This document shows, piece by piece, positions 44,060 through 59,000 of a stretch of DNA of 64,000 nt. Below the pieces are notes generated by a model. It ran no database searches. It had not been told where the DNA came from and was given only the letters and a program-made list of their open reading frames with translations. Source of the DNA: Flavobacterium piscisymbiosum (GTDB taxonomy: Bacteria > Bacteroidota > Bacteroidia > Flavobacteriales > Flavobacteriaceae). Every line of letters starts with the position of its first letter. The first letter of the stretch is position 1. Both the position numbers and the translations under genes were made by a program. Location: NCBI RefSeq assembly GCF_020905295.1, contig NZ_JAJJMM010000001.1:1116001-1180000 (forward strand). The letters are read 5' to 3'.

Positions 44060-47000
44060 TTATCTGTATAAAGTGAAATGTCCTACAAACTCTCTGTCAT
44101 CCTTCGCATCATTCAATTTAAGAACATACCAGTAATCTCCTGAAGGTAAATCGGCACCGTTGTATCTACCATCCCATTTTTGACCATAATGATACTTAGC
44201 AATTATACGACCGTATCTGTCGAAGATAGAGAACTCAAGGTTGTTGTAAATATTTGTACAACCAGGACCCCATGTTGTGTTTGTTGCACCACCAGGAGTA
44301 AAGTAATTATCAAGACAAATGTCTGTGTAAATTCCAGGAAGAGTTATTGTCGCCGTACATCCGTTTCTATCTCTTACAATTACAACATAATCTGCAGTTT
44401 TGTAGATTTTGTATTTGTTTGAAGATGTAAATGGCTCTCCGTTGAAGCTATACTCGTAACCAGGAGCTCCACCAGCAGCAGTAACTGAAAGAATATTCAT
44501 TTCTTCCTGACCTGGAGTTTTTATAAGTGTTAACGGATCGTATGCTTTGATATCGAAACTAGCCGTTGGCACTTTACATCCATTTGTATGTCTTGCCACA
44601 ATAAAGTGTTTTCCAGGAGCAACATTTGTAAAGATATTACCTGGTTGGAAAGGACCTACATCACTATCAAGCGCATAATCTACTTGTGTAAGATCTGTAT
44701 TACTGTCATCAACTGTAACCGTTACCATGTTTGTTTGTGAATTGTTTACACAATCGTAGTTTACCTCTACAGTTGGGTTAAGGGTTACTGGTTCCGGCAT
44801 ATCTACCGTAACTTCAGTAATACATCCGCTGTTATCTATAATGTAAACTATGTGTTTACCTCCTGATAATCCGCTGTAATCTTGTGTGTCGCCATCAACC
44901 GGAAGGAATGGACCTTTGTCATTATCAAGACTTGCTGTATAAGGCGCTGTTCCTCCGATAATCTGAATCGCAAATACACCATTTTTGTCTCCTACACAAA
45001 CCTCTGGAATCATAGAATTTGGAATCTCCACTGCCGAAAGCGGTGCCGGTTCTTTTACTTCTACGTCTTTAAGGAATACATAACATTCGTTTTCATCCTG
45101 AACTAATACATCGTAGAAACCTGGTTTAAGGTTTTCGAATACATTTTTATCAAAGAACTGTTTAAATTCTGGTTCGATTGCATATTTATATGCTCCTACA
45201 CCACCAGTCGCGTTTACAGTAATTTTACCATTGTTATAACCATTACAAGTTAAAGGTGTTGCAATAGCATCAGCTGTCAATGAAGTATCCGGTTCTGTTA
45301 ACTCGAACAAAGTAGATACTGTATCACAATCTAAGCTTGTAATTTTTACGATATAAGTTCCAATTGGTAATTCTGTAAATGTACCTGGAATAACCTGTGC
45401 CGGAGCTGGAGTAATATCAACACCTGCAGCATTTTGCAATGTATAAACATAGTTTCCTAAACCTCCATTTGCTAACACACTGATAGAACCCGTAGCACCA
45501 CCTTTACATTTAATATCAATTTTGCTAGAGCGCTCAAATCCTAATGCAGGAACTGGTGAGAACTCACTAGTGTTAGACACGTAGCTCTTACAATCATTAG
45601 CATCTTTTACAAAATACTTGTATTCAGTTTTTGCTGTTGTTACAGGTAATGTAATATCTACAAAAGAATTAAATGGTCCTGTGTAATTAATTCCGTCTGC
45701 ACTATAATAGTACGGAGCGTTTCCTCCAGTAGCTGTTAACCTCACAACCGGAACTTGTTTACAACTTTCAGTTTTTTGAATTTCTAAATTTGCTTTTACA
45801 ATTTCTGGCTGATCAATTGTCACTTTGTTAGAGTCATTTGTACAAGTCCAAGTGTCATTTACAGTAACATAATATGTTCCTGCTTTTAGACCTGTAAACT
45901 GATTTCCTCCTTGTGATTGCTCAACTGTAACAGTTCCATCAATTAATACACCGTGAAGTGTATAAGTATAGCTTCCTGAACCTCCGTTAATTGTATTAAT
46001 TGTTACTACTCCGTCTTCATTGTCGAAACAAGAAAGCATTGGTGTAGCACTAATTGTAACACTAATTGGCGTTGGGTTTTCTAATTTAGCGTCAACAAAA
46101 CTTTCACAACCGTAAGCATCTTTAACATATACTCTATAATCACCGGCTGTTAATTTGTCAAAAATTGGCGATTCGTTATATTCTTTAACGATAGTAGTAC
46201 CAGATCTTAATTCGTACAAGTACTCACCTGGCCATCCTCCAGTTGCTGAAGCAACGATTATACCATCATTATTATCTTTAATACAAGTAATTTCTGATTG
46301 GGTTTTCGTAACCGTTAATGCTGCCGTTGGCTGGTTGATTGTAAATGTTGTCTGAACCGTACATTCTGGTTTGTTTACCAATTTAGCTACAACTTTGTAC
46401 TGACCTGCCGCCATATTATCAACCCAAATTGGACCTGCACTTGTTGTTTTATCAGTGATTGGTAAAACTCCGCCTGTAATTGTATATTCAAACGGACCTG
46501 CGTCATTATCTGGAATTAACTGATTGTCTACGAAAGTTAATTGTACTCTTGTAGTTGTTCCAAAACAAACATTCTCATTTTCCGGTTTAGCGATGATGTC
46601 GAATGTGTTTGGATTATTGATAAAGTGAACTGCCTGAATCGTACAATTTGTAGCAGGATTCGTTACTGTCACGATATAATTACCAATTCCTAAATCTGTA
46701 AAGATTCCGTCTGTACTAGGAGTCGGACCATAAACAGTTCCGTTTGTACCGCTTAAACTATAGTTTAATCCGGTAATAACAGCTCCTGTTACTGATTTTA
46801 CTGTTACTGTGATATCTTCATTGTCTACGCAAGTAATCGCATTATTAACTTTTATAACCACATTATCCATTGCAGTAAATGGTACGATTTCATATGTTCC
46901 AACCGCAGTACCAATACATTCGTTTTCATCATAAACGTTTATTGTATAAGAACCACCTTTGTAGTCTTTTTCTATAAAGACATTTCTTGGTCCTTTATAA

Positions 47001-50000
47001 ACCTGTGTTACACCATTTATAAACTCATAAGTATACTCTCCTGTACCACCTGTAACACCATTAACCGTTATAGTTGCATAGTTACTAATGTTATCAGTAG
47101 TACAAGCATAAGGAGTTACAACTGGGTTTGGTACCTTAATTTCCAATGGTTGTTTCACTTCAACAGTTTTATCAGCAGGACAACCTCTTCCTGAAAGTAC
47201 AGAAACTGTATATGTTCCTGCTATTAATCCTTTAAATACCGGACTCTCTTGTGGTGTTCCACCATTTAGACTGTACATGTATTTAGGGTTATCATTTACT
47301 CCAGGACTTGTTGGTGCAAGACTTGCTGTAATTGTTCCGTCATTTCCACCATTACAAGAAACCATAGTAGGAATTGCATCAAATCCTGTAACTGGCGTTG
47401 CTGCATCTAAAGCAAATACAACTTCATCTGTACAATTACTTGGCGTTCCTAAATCAGTAACAATAATAGTATGTGAACCAGCAAATAACTTATCAAATAC
47501 TGCAGGTGTTCCTGTTATTGTTCTAACCCCATCAATAGTAAAACTAAAGTTCCCTGATCCTCCAGTTGCACTTGCAGTAACTTGTCCGTCACCATCAGCA
47601 CATGTTGTCAAATCATTTGGCTCTACTTTTAAAATTACTGGTTCTAAAATATCCACAACCGCTTTAAATTCAAACGGACAACCAAATTTATCTTTTACAA
47701 CTAAATCATAAACTCCAGTCGCTTTTACTTTAAATTTAGTCTCAGGTTGGAATCCGCTTCCTATACTGTATGTAAATGGTTCCATTCCTGTTCCAGGCGT
47801 AACTACAATTTCATAATATCCGTCAGCATCAGCACATTGTGATGTTACACTAGCAGTAAATCCTGCAGGCAACGGATCAATTTTGATGTCTACAATTATT
47901 GGAACAGAAATACATCCGTTTTGATCTTTTGCATAAACATACCATGATGGTGTTTTAGGATCTAACTCTCTCGTAGCTTCCGGTAAGAATACTCCTGGTG
48001 TCGCTGTTGGACTTACAGGAACAAATGAATAGGTATAATCACCTGCTCCACCGTGACCTGCAACTGTTACTACAGCACCAGTTGTACAATTAGCATTTAT
48101 ATTATCTTCTTCTGTAACTGTTACAGCGATAGGATCATTAACAGTAACGCTAAATTTAATATCACAGTTTGTAATATCATCAACAACACTAATTTCATAA
48201 GTACCTGTAGCTAAATTGGCTAAAGTAACTTCTGAATTAGAAGTTGCATGTGGACCATCAAATGCCACCGTATTTCTAGTTACTGAATACGTATAAGTTC
48301 CTTTGAAATCAGAAATTGTAAAGACTACTTTTCCATCATTAGTACCGATACAAGATTTCGCAAATGCTTCACCTGTAGCCTGAACTCTAACAACATCTTT
48401 TATAGTTAATACATCACTGAAAGTACATTTATTACTATCCGTAACTTCAAATTTATATTCACCAAAAGGTAATCCAGTAAATACTGCTGGAACTGCGTTT
48501 CCTGTTGTTGGGATCATCGCATAAGCTGTTGTTGGTGCTCCGTTGAATTCTGTAATTCTGAATTCTAATGCGCCTACACCATTTGTCGCTGTAACCGTAA
48601 CATCACTGCTGTTTCCAGAAGCACATGTAATAGCTGTTGGTGAGAATGTTAAAGCACTTGGCTTGTTTAACGGAACAATCGGAACTGTTACCGGACTTGT
48701 TTCACATCCATTAGCATCTCTAACTGTATACGTAACAGATGCAATTGAACCATCATTACTTACTGAAATACGATCTAATGAATCATACCCTTTACCATCA
48801 AAGTTATACTCATACGTTCCAGTTCCGGTACCACCTTTACCTTCTACCACTATTTCAGTCAATGTGCTACAAGATGTATTTGCTGTAATCGAATGATCTG
48901 CCTCTAATAAAGGTGGCTCTGTAATTGTAATTGTACTTGCTAATGAAGAACAACCTTTTCCATCTGTTACCACTACTGTGTAAGTATCCGCAGGTAAACC
49001 TGTATAAGCTCCGCTTGTATCACCAGTAGTATTAACAATACCTTTTACACTTGTAAGTACAAATTTATAAGGTGCAACTCCACCCGATGGCACAACAGTT
49101 AAACTACCGTTACTTTCAGTAAAACATCTTACATTAGTTTGTGAATCTGCAAGAGTTGGAATTTTTGGTTCGTTTACTGTTACAGGCGTTGTTGTAACTG
49201 TACATGGTAGATTACTATCTGAAATTTCAAAAGTGTAAACCCCGAAAGCAGTTACAGATTCGGTAAAATTACCCGTAGTTGGTTTTGGAAGCCCGACTGG
49301 GTTTCCATCTAAATACATTTGGTAAGTATAATCCGTTTTACCACCTTGAATTTCAACATCGATTCTTGCTGGTACATCACCAGTACAGAAAAGATCTTTA
49401 TCTACTGTTGCAGTAGCAATTAAACGCTCTTCAATTATGTATTCTATATCATCAGTACATCCGTTATCATCAGTTAAGACAATTTTGTATGTTCCTGCTT
49501 TTGTAAATGTTATGTTATTACCTGTTGGTAAACCATCTACAGTAAATGTTTTGTTACCATTGTACGTTGTAGATATTGCAGCATCTCCAAAATTAATTGT
49601 AATATCTGTATCAACAAAACATTGCTGTGCCGGTACCTTAAGTTCTGGAGCTACATTGTAAACAACCGTAATTGGTTTAAGTACAGATGTACATCCTTTA
49701 GAATCTCTTACAAAAACATCCCACGATAGATCTGTTAAGTTTGTATGAGCTGTAAAAGGTATACTAATATCTTTAAACTCTGTTGCAGCAGGAACACCAG
49801 CTCCAACTTTAACAACAGCATACGTATAATTTGCAGTTCCTCCTGTTATACCAGACACCGTAATTTGTGAATCTGGTTGTGAACAATATACTTTGGTAGC
49901 ATCTACTGTAAAGTCAATTGCAGCCGGCATCGTGATTATAACATTAGCCGATTTAGAACACTGTGTTTTAGTATCTGTTATTGTTACCGTATACTCTCCT

Positions 50001-53000
50001 TCTTCAAGTCCTGTTACTGTAATAACATCATTAGCTTGAGTTGGTGTGTTGTAAGCCAATCCGGTTGGATTACTTGTTACTGCAATCGAATAGTTTCCAG
50101 TTGAACTGAAATTAGAAACTGTAAATGTTGCCTCACCGTTATTATCAATTCCGTTTGCCGTGTTACAGCTTACATTCACTGATGATGTTTTAACAATATT
50201 AATTTTAGTTAAATTTTTAACAGTGTATGGTCTTTCTACAGAACATCCTCTAGCGTCTGTCACTCTAAACATGTAAGTACCTGCACTTAAGCCAGCAAAT
50301 ACTGGTGAAATTAAGTTATCATGATACGTTGGAGCAATCATTTCGTATTTATCAATTGCATAACCACCAACTGCCGTTAAAGTAACTTCTGTTAATTCAT
50401 CCGGACAAGTAGGTTCTACTGTTACATCAAAATCAATATTTGTTAATTGTATGAAAGGACTAACTGTTACACTTCCATTTGCTGTACAACCATTGGCATC
50501 AGTTACGAAATAATCTACTGTATGCGGGTTTTTATCATTTGGAATAATCACTTTAGCACCGTCAGAATTTAAGCCACCATCAAAACTATATTGATATTTA
50601 TATGAACCTGTTCCTCCAGTTGCTGCAAATGTTACTTCAGCTTCTTCCGGAGTATTTCCTGTAAGACATCCGAAATCTTTAAGAGTATGCTTAACTTCTA
50701 AATCATCTACTGGTTCCCCAACTTGATAATCTAAGGATAGCGAACATTTTCTCTTAGAAGTTACCGTAATTCTATAATCTTCTTTAGGAAGATTTGTAAA
50801 TACATTATCTGTTTGTACAATACCTGCCGGTAAAGCTGCACCTGATACTAATGAAATAGCATAAGTATAAGCCGGATCATTATTTCCTGCCAATAAATTT
50901 ACTGTAATCGTTCCGGTAGCTCCACCTTTACAAAGTACATTTGTAACTACAGCATCAAAAGTAACATCAGTTCCTTTTTCTAATTTAAATTCTGCACTAG
51001 TAGAACAACCTGTATTAACATTATCTGTCATCGTTAACGTATACGTAGTATTTTCGTTAAGACCGGTAACAGTGTTAGTACCTATTACAATACCTGCATG
51101 CGCTGGGCTTATATTATAGCTATAATCACCTGAACCACCTGTTGGAACAAATGATATTGCACCATTACTAATACCACAATCAGGTAGTAAAGATGGAGAT
51201 GGCACTAATTTAAGAGGCTCATCAATAGTAATACTTTGTTCATATTCACAATCATTTTTGTCTTTGATTGTAACTTTATGAGTTCCTGAATGTTGATCTG
51301 TTATCGTATATGGGAAAGTACCTGTATATTTTTCAAATAAACCGTTATCCAATTTTATATAATAATCTGCGATTCCTGCCTTGCTTAAAGTAACCTCAAT
51401 TCCATATTTATCCTGAGCCACACATTTATTAGCTACAGCTAAAGTAATTTCCGGACTTGGATCTTTAGTAATCACCTGACCTAAAGTAACAGGACAACCC
51501 TGACTATCTTTTACTACAATATTCCAGTTAGTTGTTGTTGCAGAATAAGGTAATTCCAGAACATTACTATCATCAAATGATGTTGGTGCTGTTGCTGGCG
51601 CCGTATAAGCTCCATAAGTATATGGTCCTGTTCCACCACCTGCAGTAACCGTTACAATCGCACCTTTATTGCAATTTGCATTTATTACATTCGTAACAGA
51701 TGCTTTAAGCTCAGATGCTGGTTGTCTGATTTGGAATGGTGTGGTAGTTGAACATTGAGTTCCACCAATTTCTTTAATATAAAGTATGTAATTACCTGGC
51801 AATAAACCTGTGATTGTTGCACTGTAAGGAGCTGCTGTAATGTTATCAGATTTTGGAGGTAAAATTGGCAAATTGGTCAAATTATCTCTTACTTCATAGT
51901 AAATTTCAGTACTACCTAAATCAGTTACTTCAAAACTTAACTCACCATTATTAGAATTATAACATGTTACATTCTTTGGCGTAGCTGTAACTGTAATATC
52001 TGATATTTTACTAGTTTTATATTCTAAATAAGATGGACATCCAACGTTATCAATAACAACAAATGTATACTTAGTATTTTGTTCTAACTTAGTAAAAGTA
52101 TAATCTCTATCTGCTATAGGACCAGATGTTGTACCAAGTCCATAGATAGAATATGTGAAAGGTGCGTTACCTGAAAGTGGTAACAGTTCTACTTTAACAG
52201 AAATACCTTCGATACAATCTTTACCAACCTCCTCAGCACTAAATTCTAAATAAGGAGGTGGTGTAATTCTTATTGGATCACTTTCAAATTTACAACCTTT
52301 TGCATCTACTATATTGATGAAATAATCACCAAAACCTAAATTAGGAAAATTGTGATTTACGCTTGCAGCTGCAGTTGTATTTGCAGTGTAGGTATCTATT
52401 TCTTTCATCGTATTATCATATAAATAATACGTAAATGGCGCAGTACCTCCAGAAGTAGTTTTAAGTTTAATATCTATGCTTCCTGGTTGTGTGCTATTAC
52501 ATGTAATTCCGTTTGCCTTAATATCTACATCAATTGCCGCAGGAGGTAAGACATTCGCTGTACCACTAACTTCACAATTTTTACTGTCTCTAACAACATA
52601 AGCATAACTTCCTGCTGCTAAACCACCGTAAACAAATTGATCAATGAAACCTCCACCATTAAAACTATATTTAAATGGCCCAACTCCCGTTAATGCTTCC
52701 AGTTTTACTGATCCGTCTTTGTCTCCATTACAAGTCGGACTTACTTCTGTTACTTTAGCAGTTACCGGATCTGCATCTTTTACTTCAACTGCAACCGTTT
52801 CTTTCTTACATCCGTTTGCATCAGTAATTTCAAATTGATAAATACCAGCTGTTGAAACCGGATAATCAAAAAATGTTCCCGTAAAAGTATTTCCTGCAGT
52901 TGAATAATTACCGCCATCAATTTTTACTTCATAAGTAAAGTCTTGTTTTCCTCCACTTACAACTTTAACTCTTATATTACCATCAATTGGAGTAACTAAT

Positions 53001-56000
53001 GTACATGTAAGCCCTGTAGTCAACTCTGCGCTTACAGTCATTGCATCATAAACAGTAACACTTGTAGTTCCCGTACAACCGTTAGCATCTTTTACAGTAA
53101 TGGTATAAGTTCCTGCTCCTACCGTAAATGTATTTGACGGATTTGGTGCAACACCTGTATTAATTGTAAAAGTATATGGCGCAACACCACCATGACCTTC
53201 AGCTTCAATTATAAATGCATTTCCAGAAGCAGTACATTGATTGGTAACATCAGCACTAACCGTTGGTGCTAAATCTTTAGCAATAGGTACATCTATTTTA
53301 ACAGTACACTTATTACTGTCTTTTACCCAAACATCCCAATTTGCATTTGTTGTTGGATTTAGATCAGCACTTGCAGCATCTTTATACTCAGAATCTGCCG
53401 GAGTAACATTATTTTGAACGAAAGCATATTTATAGTCAGGCGTTCCTCCTGTAGCATGAACTGTTACTTTAGAGGTTGCTTTTCCGCAATTTGCATTTAC
53501 ATTAGAATCTAAAAATAAAGCTAAAGCATCTGTAGGCTGAGTAATTGTAATTTTTGTTAAAACTGTACAATTTGTAGTTTCATCTGTAAATAATACATCA
53601 TATTGACCTTCTTCAAGATTAGATAATGTAAAAGTATTTAATGTTTGATTTGTTATAGGAGCATCAGTGTTTATTTGGTAGCTGTATGAACCTGTAAATT
53701 TCCCAACATTATATCTGATATTTCCTGTCTTTTCTTTTGGAGTTGCAAAACAGTAAACATCGTTAAGTTTCGTTGCTATTGCAGTCATTGAAACTAATGG
53801 TGGAATATTGATACTGAATTCATCATAACAACCGTTAGCAGCTGTTGCTCTAAAAGTATAGTTACCTGAATCAAGTCCATCGAAAACTCCGGTTGTAGCA
53901 CCAGTTACATTGGTTTGTCCTGAAACAATTGTATAAGAAGTCACTGCACCACTACCACCAACTAAAGTAATTGTAGCTGTACTTTTCTGGCTTGTACCAG
54001 GATTACAATAGATAGGAGTTGCAACAACTTTATCAATTTTAGGCGGATTAAGCGGCTGTATTGTAAGTGTTTGCTCACCTGTTTCACAACCATTACCATC
54101 CATTACAGAATATTTAACTGTTTGTACTTTAGTATTATCAGCTACTTCTAAAGTGTTAGTAGTAAGGCTATAAGAACCTCCATTAAAACTGTAAGAATAA
54201 GGTAATGTTCCTCCAGATGCTGTTATAACAACATTTTTAGATTCTTTAGTATTTGTTGTATTACAAGTAAATGCATCAATTTGTGCATCAGCTTTAAGTT
54301 CTGTTGGTTGCGTAATAACCACCTGCGTAGTACCCTCACAACCTATAGCATCTTTTACTACGATACCATAAGTTCCTTCGATTAATCCTGAAGGATTATT
54401 TATTGTATAATTTGTAGCCGGAGTTCCAACTCTTGTTATAGAATAAGTATAAGGTGCTTTTCCGGAAGTTGGTGTAACCAAAATACTTCCTGTAGCGCCA
54501 TTATAACATTTAACATCTTTATGACTTGTATTAAGTGTTAAAACAGTGGCTTTAACTGTTACCGGAATATCTGCTGTATATGCGTAACAAACCGGGTTTG
54601 CACTGTCATTAACTCTAAATCTGTAAGTTCCCGCTGCAGTAGCAGTATAAGGACTTGTAGTTGTAGCATAAGTCGTTCCACCGTCTGTTGAAACTGCAAA
54701 AGTATGTGTACCTGTACCACCTCCAGAAGTTAACTTTATAGTTGTTTCTGATGTACAAGCCGCATCAACCACTACCTCTGGTGTAATTGTTAATTTTGAT
54801 GCCACTACATAATCGATAAATGCAGTACAACCAAATTTATCTTTTACTGTTAATTTATAATTTCCAGGAGTTAAGCTAAATGTAGCTGAATCTCCAAAAT
54901 CGTTACCATCTTTACTAAACGTTGCCGGTGTTGCAAAAGTTCCTGTTATTGTTACAGAAATAGGACTTCCCGGATAGCATTGCGCTGCAATAGGATCGAT
55001 CTTCGGAAGATCTTCTGTTAGTATTGTAACCGTTTTCTTAACCGGACAATTATTAATGTCTTTTACATAAACATCAATACTAGTGGTTAAAACAGCAGTA
55101 TCAACTGTTAAAATTGTTCCATATGGCGTAGTTGGCGTAGTTGAACCACTTGGTGCATAAGCATAAGTATAGTTACCGCTACCTCCCGATATACCTGTTA
55201 TTGTAAGCGTTGCAATTTTATTATTACAACTAATTTTTGATGCATTAACAGTAAAATTAATTGCAGTTGCAGTACCCACAGTTACCTCTTTGCTATCTGA
55301 ACTACAACCTGTTGTAAGATCTTTTGCAACAAAAGTATAGGTTCCCGGAGCTAAATTAGTATAGGTTACTACATTTCCGCTAATGTTTGGAGTACCTGTA
55401 TTTGGCGAAAAAGTATAGCTAAAGTTACCTGTACTACTTACATCAGAAACTGTAAATGAAGCTTTTCCGTTTTTAGCATCAAAACATAATTCATCTTCTT
55501 TTGAACCTTCGGCTTTAATTTTAATTGCTGGGTCGATAGTTTTCTTACCATTTACAGTACATCCTCTCGCATCTGTTGCTTTAAAGAAATACTCACCTGC
55601 CACTAATCCTGTAAAAACACCTGTAGTGTTTGAAGGTGGTGAAGTTGGCCCTCCTGTTACTTCATAAGTAATTGGAGCAATTCCTCCAGTTGTTGTAAGA
55701 GTTAGACTTGTTGTCGCGTCATTACAAGTAATTGCTGGCGGTACAGAAATATTAATTAAAGTTGGCGGATTAAACGCCGGAACTTTAACTTCACCTTCAG
55801 CTGTACATCCATTAGCATCTTTTACATAGAATTTAACTGTTTGTTCAGTTGTTGTATTTGTAACTGTTTTGGTAACTACATCATTATAACTTGTACCACC
55901 ATCAAAATTGTATTTGTAACCACCTGCTCCACCTTCACCAACAATACTGATTACGGTGCTTGTGCTACAAGTTGTATTAGCCGGGAAACTTCCTGTAACC

Positions 56001-59000
56001 GCAACTTTTGTAGGGTTAGTTAAAGTAACTTCATAAACTATCGATTCACATCCCTTACTATCTTTTACCTGATACGTATATGTTCTGGTATTTACTGCAC
56101 CTACAAACGCATTTAAGTTTGAATACGTAGCAGATGTACCATAAGTACCACCATTAAATTTAAATTCATAAGTTGGTCCTGATCCTCCTGCCGGTAAAAC
56201 TGTAAATGAACCATTTGAGTCATTATTACATTTTGGATCTGTTTGACTCGCTATTGAAGCTGTTGGAGTAAGTTTTGTATCTACTTTTGCGGCTGCAGTA
56301 ACTACAAAACATCCTTTTGAATCTGTTACTTTAAATACATAACTACCTACTTTAGATGTTTTGTAGATATTACTAGTCATGTCAGCAAAATTAGTTCCAC
56401 CGTCTTCTGATACTTGATACGTATATGGAGCTATTCCTTCTGAAGCAGTAATCGTAATCTCAGCTTCGGGAGTTGATGTACAGTCTATTAATTTAGTTAT
56501 ACTAGGACTTGCAATAATTTGTTTTCCAATTTCAATTCCGGTAATTGCATCTGCAATACATCCGTTACCATCCGTTACTACAACTGAGTATGTTCCTGGT
56601 CCAACTACAAATTTATTATTATCTTTTTGCGCCGTTGCTCCATTTAAACTGTAATAGAAAGGTGCTATTCCTCCTTCTACTTTAACTACAATAGTTGCTT
56701 TATTAGCACTATCATAACATAAATCAGAAGTTGAATCTAAAGTTATTTTTGGTTTAACAGGATCTTTTACTTCAACAGGATCTGAAGCTGAAGAAGCACA
56801 AGAGCTTTTATCCTTAACTACTACAAAATAGGATCCTTCCGGCACATTATCAAACGTAGCTAAATCACTCGTTCTGTAAATCGTACCATTTGAGTGGTAA
56901 AGTTCATAAGTATATTTTGGTGTTCCTCCTCCAGGAATAGCAGTAATTGAAGCTCCCAGAATACATGTTGAAGGTTTTGTTATACTTGCTGTTGTGGTAA
57001 GCGTTATTGGTGCTTTTATTTCTTTTTCGAAAGAACTACTACATAATCCAGCATCATCATTCTTAACGATAATTTTATAATTACCCTTAGCTAATCCAGT
57101 AATGGTAAATGGTGACGTTGTCGCAGTACTCCAATTTGCTCCATTATCAAGAGAATATTTGAAGCCATTTGTTGCATCAAAATTTTCAACCGTAAGTGTG
57201 ATCTTACCATCGTTTTTATCGCTACATGTTGCATCGTCTATAATAGGTTCTTCAACTTTAAATGCTTTATTAGTTTCAATAATAACATCAAATTTTTTCT
57301 CTGTAATACATGATTTAGGTAATTGATATACCAAAATATCATCAAGACATAAATCATTTCCATCTTCTCTGTCACTATTAGATCTGATTACAAAATCTAA
57401 AGAGCTGTAAGGTCCCGGATTGATAGACAATTTATCAATTAAGTTCCAGTTCTCATTCTGAAGGATATCTGCAGTATTTACAGATGCACCCGGTACCAAA
57501 ACACCATCTTTATGCAATTCAACCGTTAAGTTTGGCTTGATCTTTTGATTGTCTTTAAGTAATAAGTTTAAAGCATAAAATTCAACTTTAATATCCTGAT
57601 TTGGAATAATATCTACAATTGGCTTAGAGTAAATAATACCCCCTACACCCACTGTTCCTCCAATATTTACTGCTAAATATCTTCCTTGTTTGTCAACTCC
57701 ATTGCTGGTATGATCTACAGGAATTACCCATCCAAAATCGTTTTTATGATCAGGAAGAATTCCTTTTGTTACTACATATTCTCCATCATTTAAAAGATAA
57801 TCATGCCATAAACCATGACCACACTCTGTAATGTAATCCTGTCTCTCCCAGCAATATTTGCTACTGATACCAGGTGTTTTTTCATCTTCTCCACTACCAA
57901 AATCTTCTCTCAGCAAATTACTGTAAGTTGCTGCCGAAACCAATTTATATTTTACTGATATTTCGTGTTTTCCAGTTGGAACATTGTTAAATACGTTACT
58001 GGTAATTGGTGTATTTGGTTTTGTATCAATATAATACTCATAAGTATAATTTCCTCCACCTGAATTGTTTACTACAATAGTTGCATTTCCGGTTCCGTTG
58101 CAATTGTACACTACTTTCGGATTTGGTTCAATACTAGGATCATCCGGTTTACGCTCTAAAACAATATCTTTCATTGCGTAAACACAACCTTTACTGTCTT
58201 TTACATAAATAGTATATTTTCCTGGATCTACATAAGCTTCGTTCTCATTTATCCATGTTTTTTGATCATCAAAACTATAAGTATAAAGAGGCGTTCCTCC
58301 TTGTACATTCGTAATTCTGATTTTTCCCTGAGATTCAAATCCTGCAGGACCACAACCTGACAGTTCAGAAACTCCTGCAGAAGCACTTAATGCGTTTTCA
58401 GGACCTGTAATTTTTACTGTTCTTGGTTCATCTAAACATTCAGCACCTTCATATACATATTTTACAACAAGTGAATAACTTCCCGGTTTAAGATTAGTAA
58501 TTGGCGAAATAGAACTGAATGCTCCGTTATTAAGACTGTATGACACAGCATAACCAGAGTCTGCAGGTGTAACATCAATTTTAATCTGACCTCCATTTGT
58601 CCCGTAACAATCAACATTATTAGGCGTAACAGTAATAGTTGGTTTTGCTAAATAATTAATTTTCACAGGAGGTATTGTTACTTTACATCCTTTATCATCA
58701 ACAACTACAATGTGATACATCCCATCTGCAGGTAACGTAGCAAGTGTTACCGGAATTTTTGGGTCTGTTACATAATCAGCATTTCCATTTATGTAATACA
58801 TATAGTATGGTGGTGGTCCCGGTCTTGGAGTTCCTCCTTTTACTGTTACCTGAATTTCTCCCGCACCACATTCTGACAGTACTTTAGTAACTTTAGCTTC
58901 AGCTGTAAGGCGATAATCAAGAACTTCTATTTCTTTAATTACACTACAGCCATTATTAGCAGTAGACATAATTACTTCATACATAAAACCAGGTTCAACA

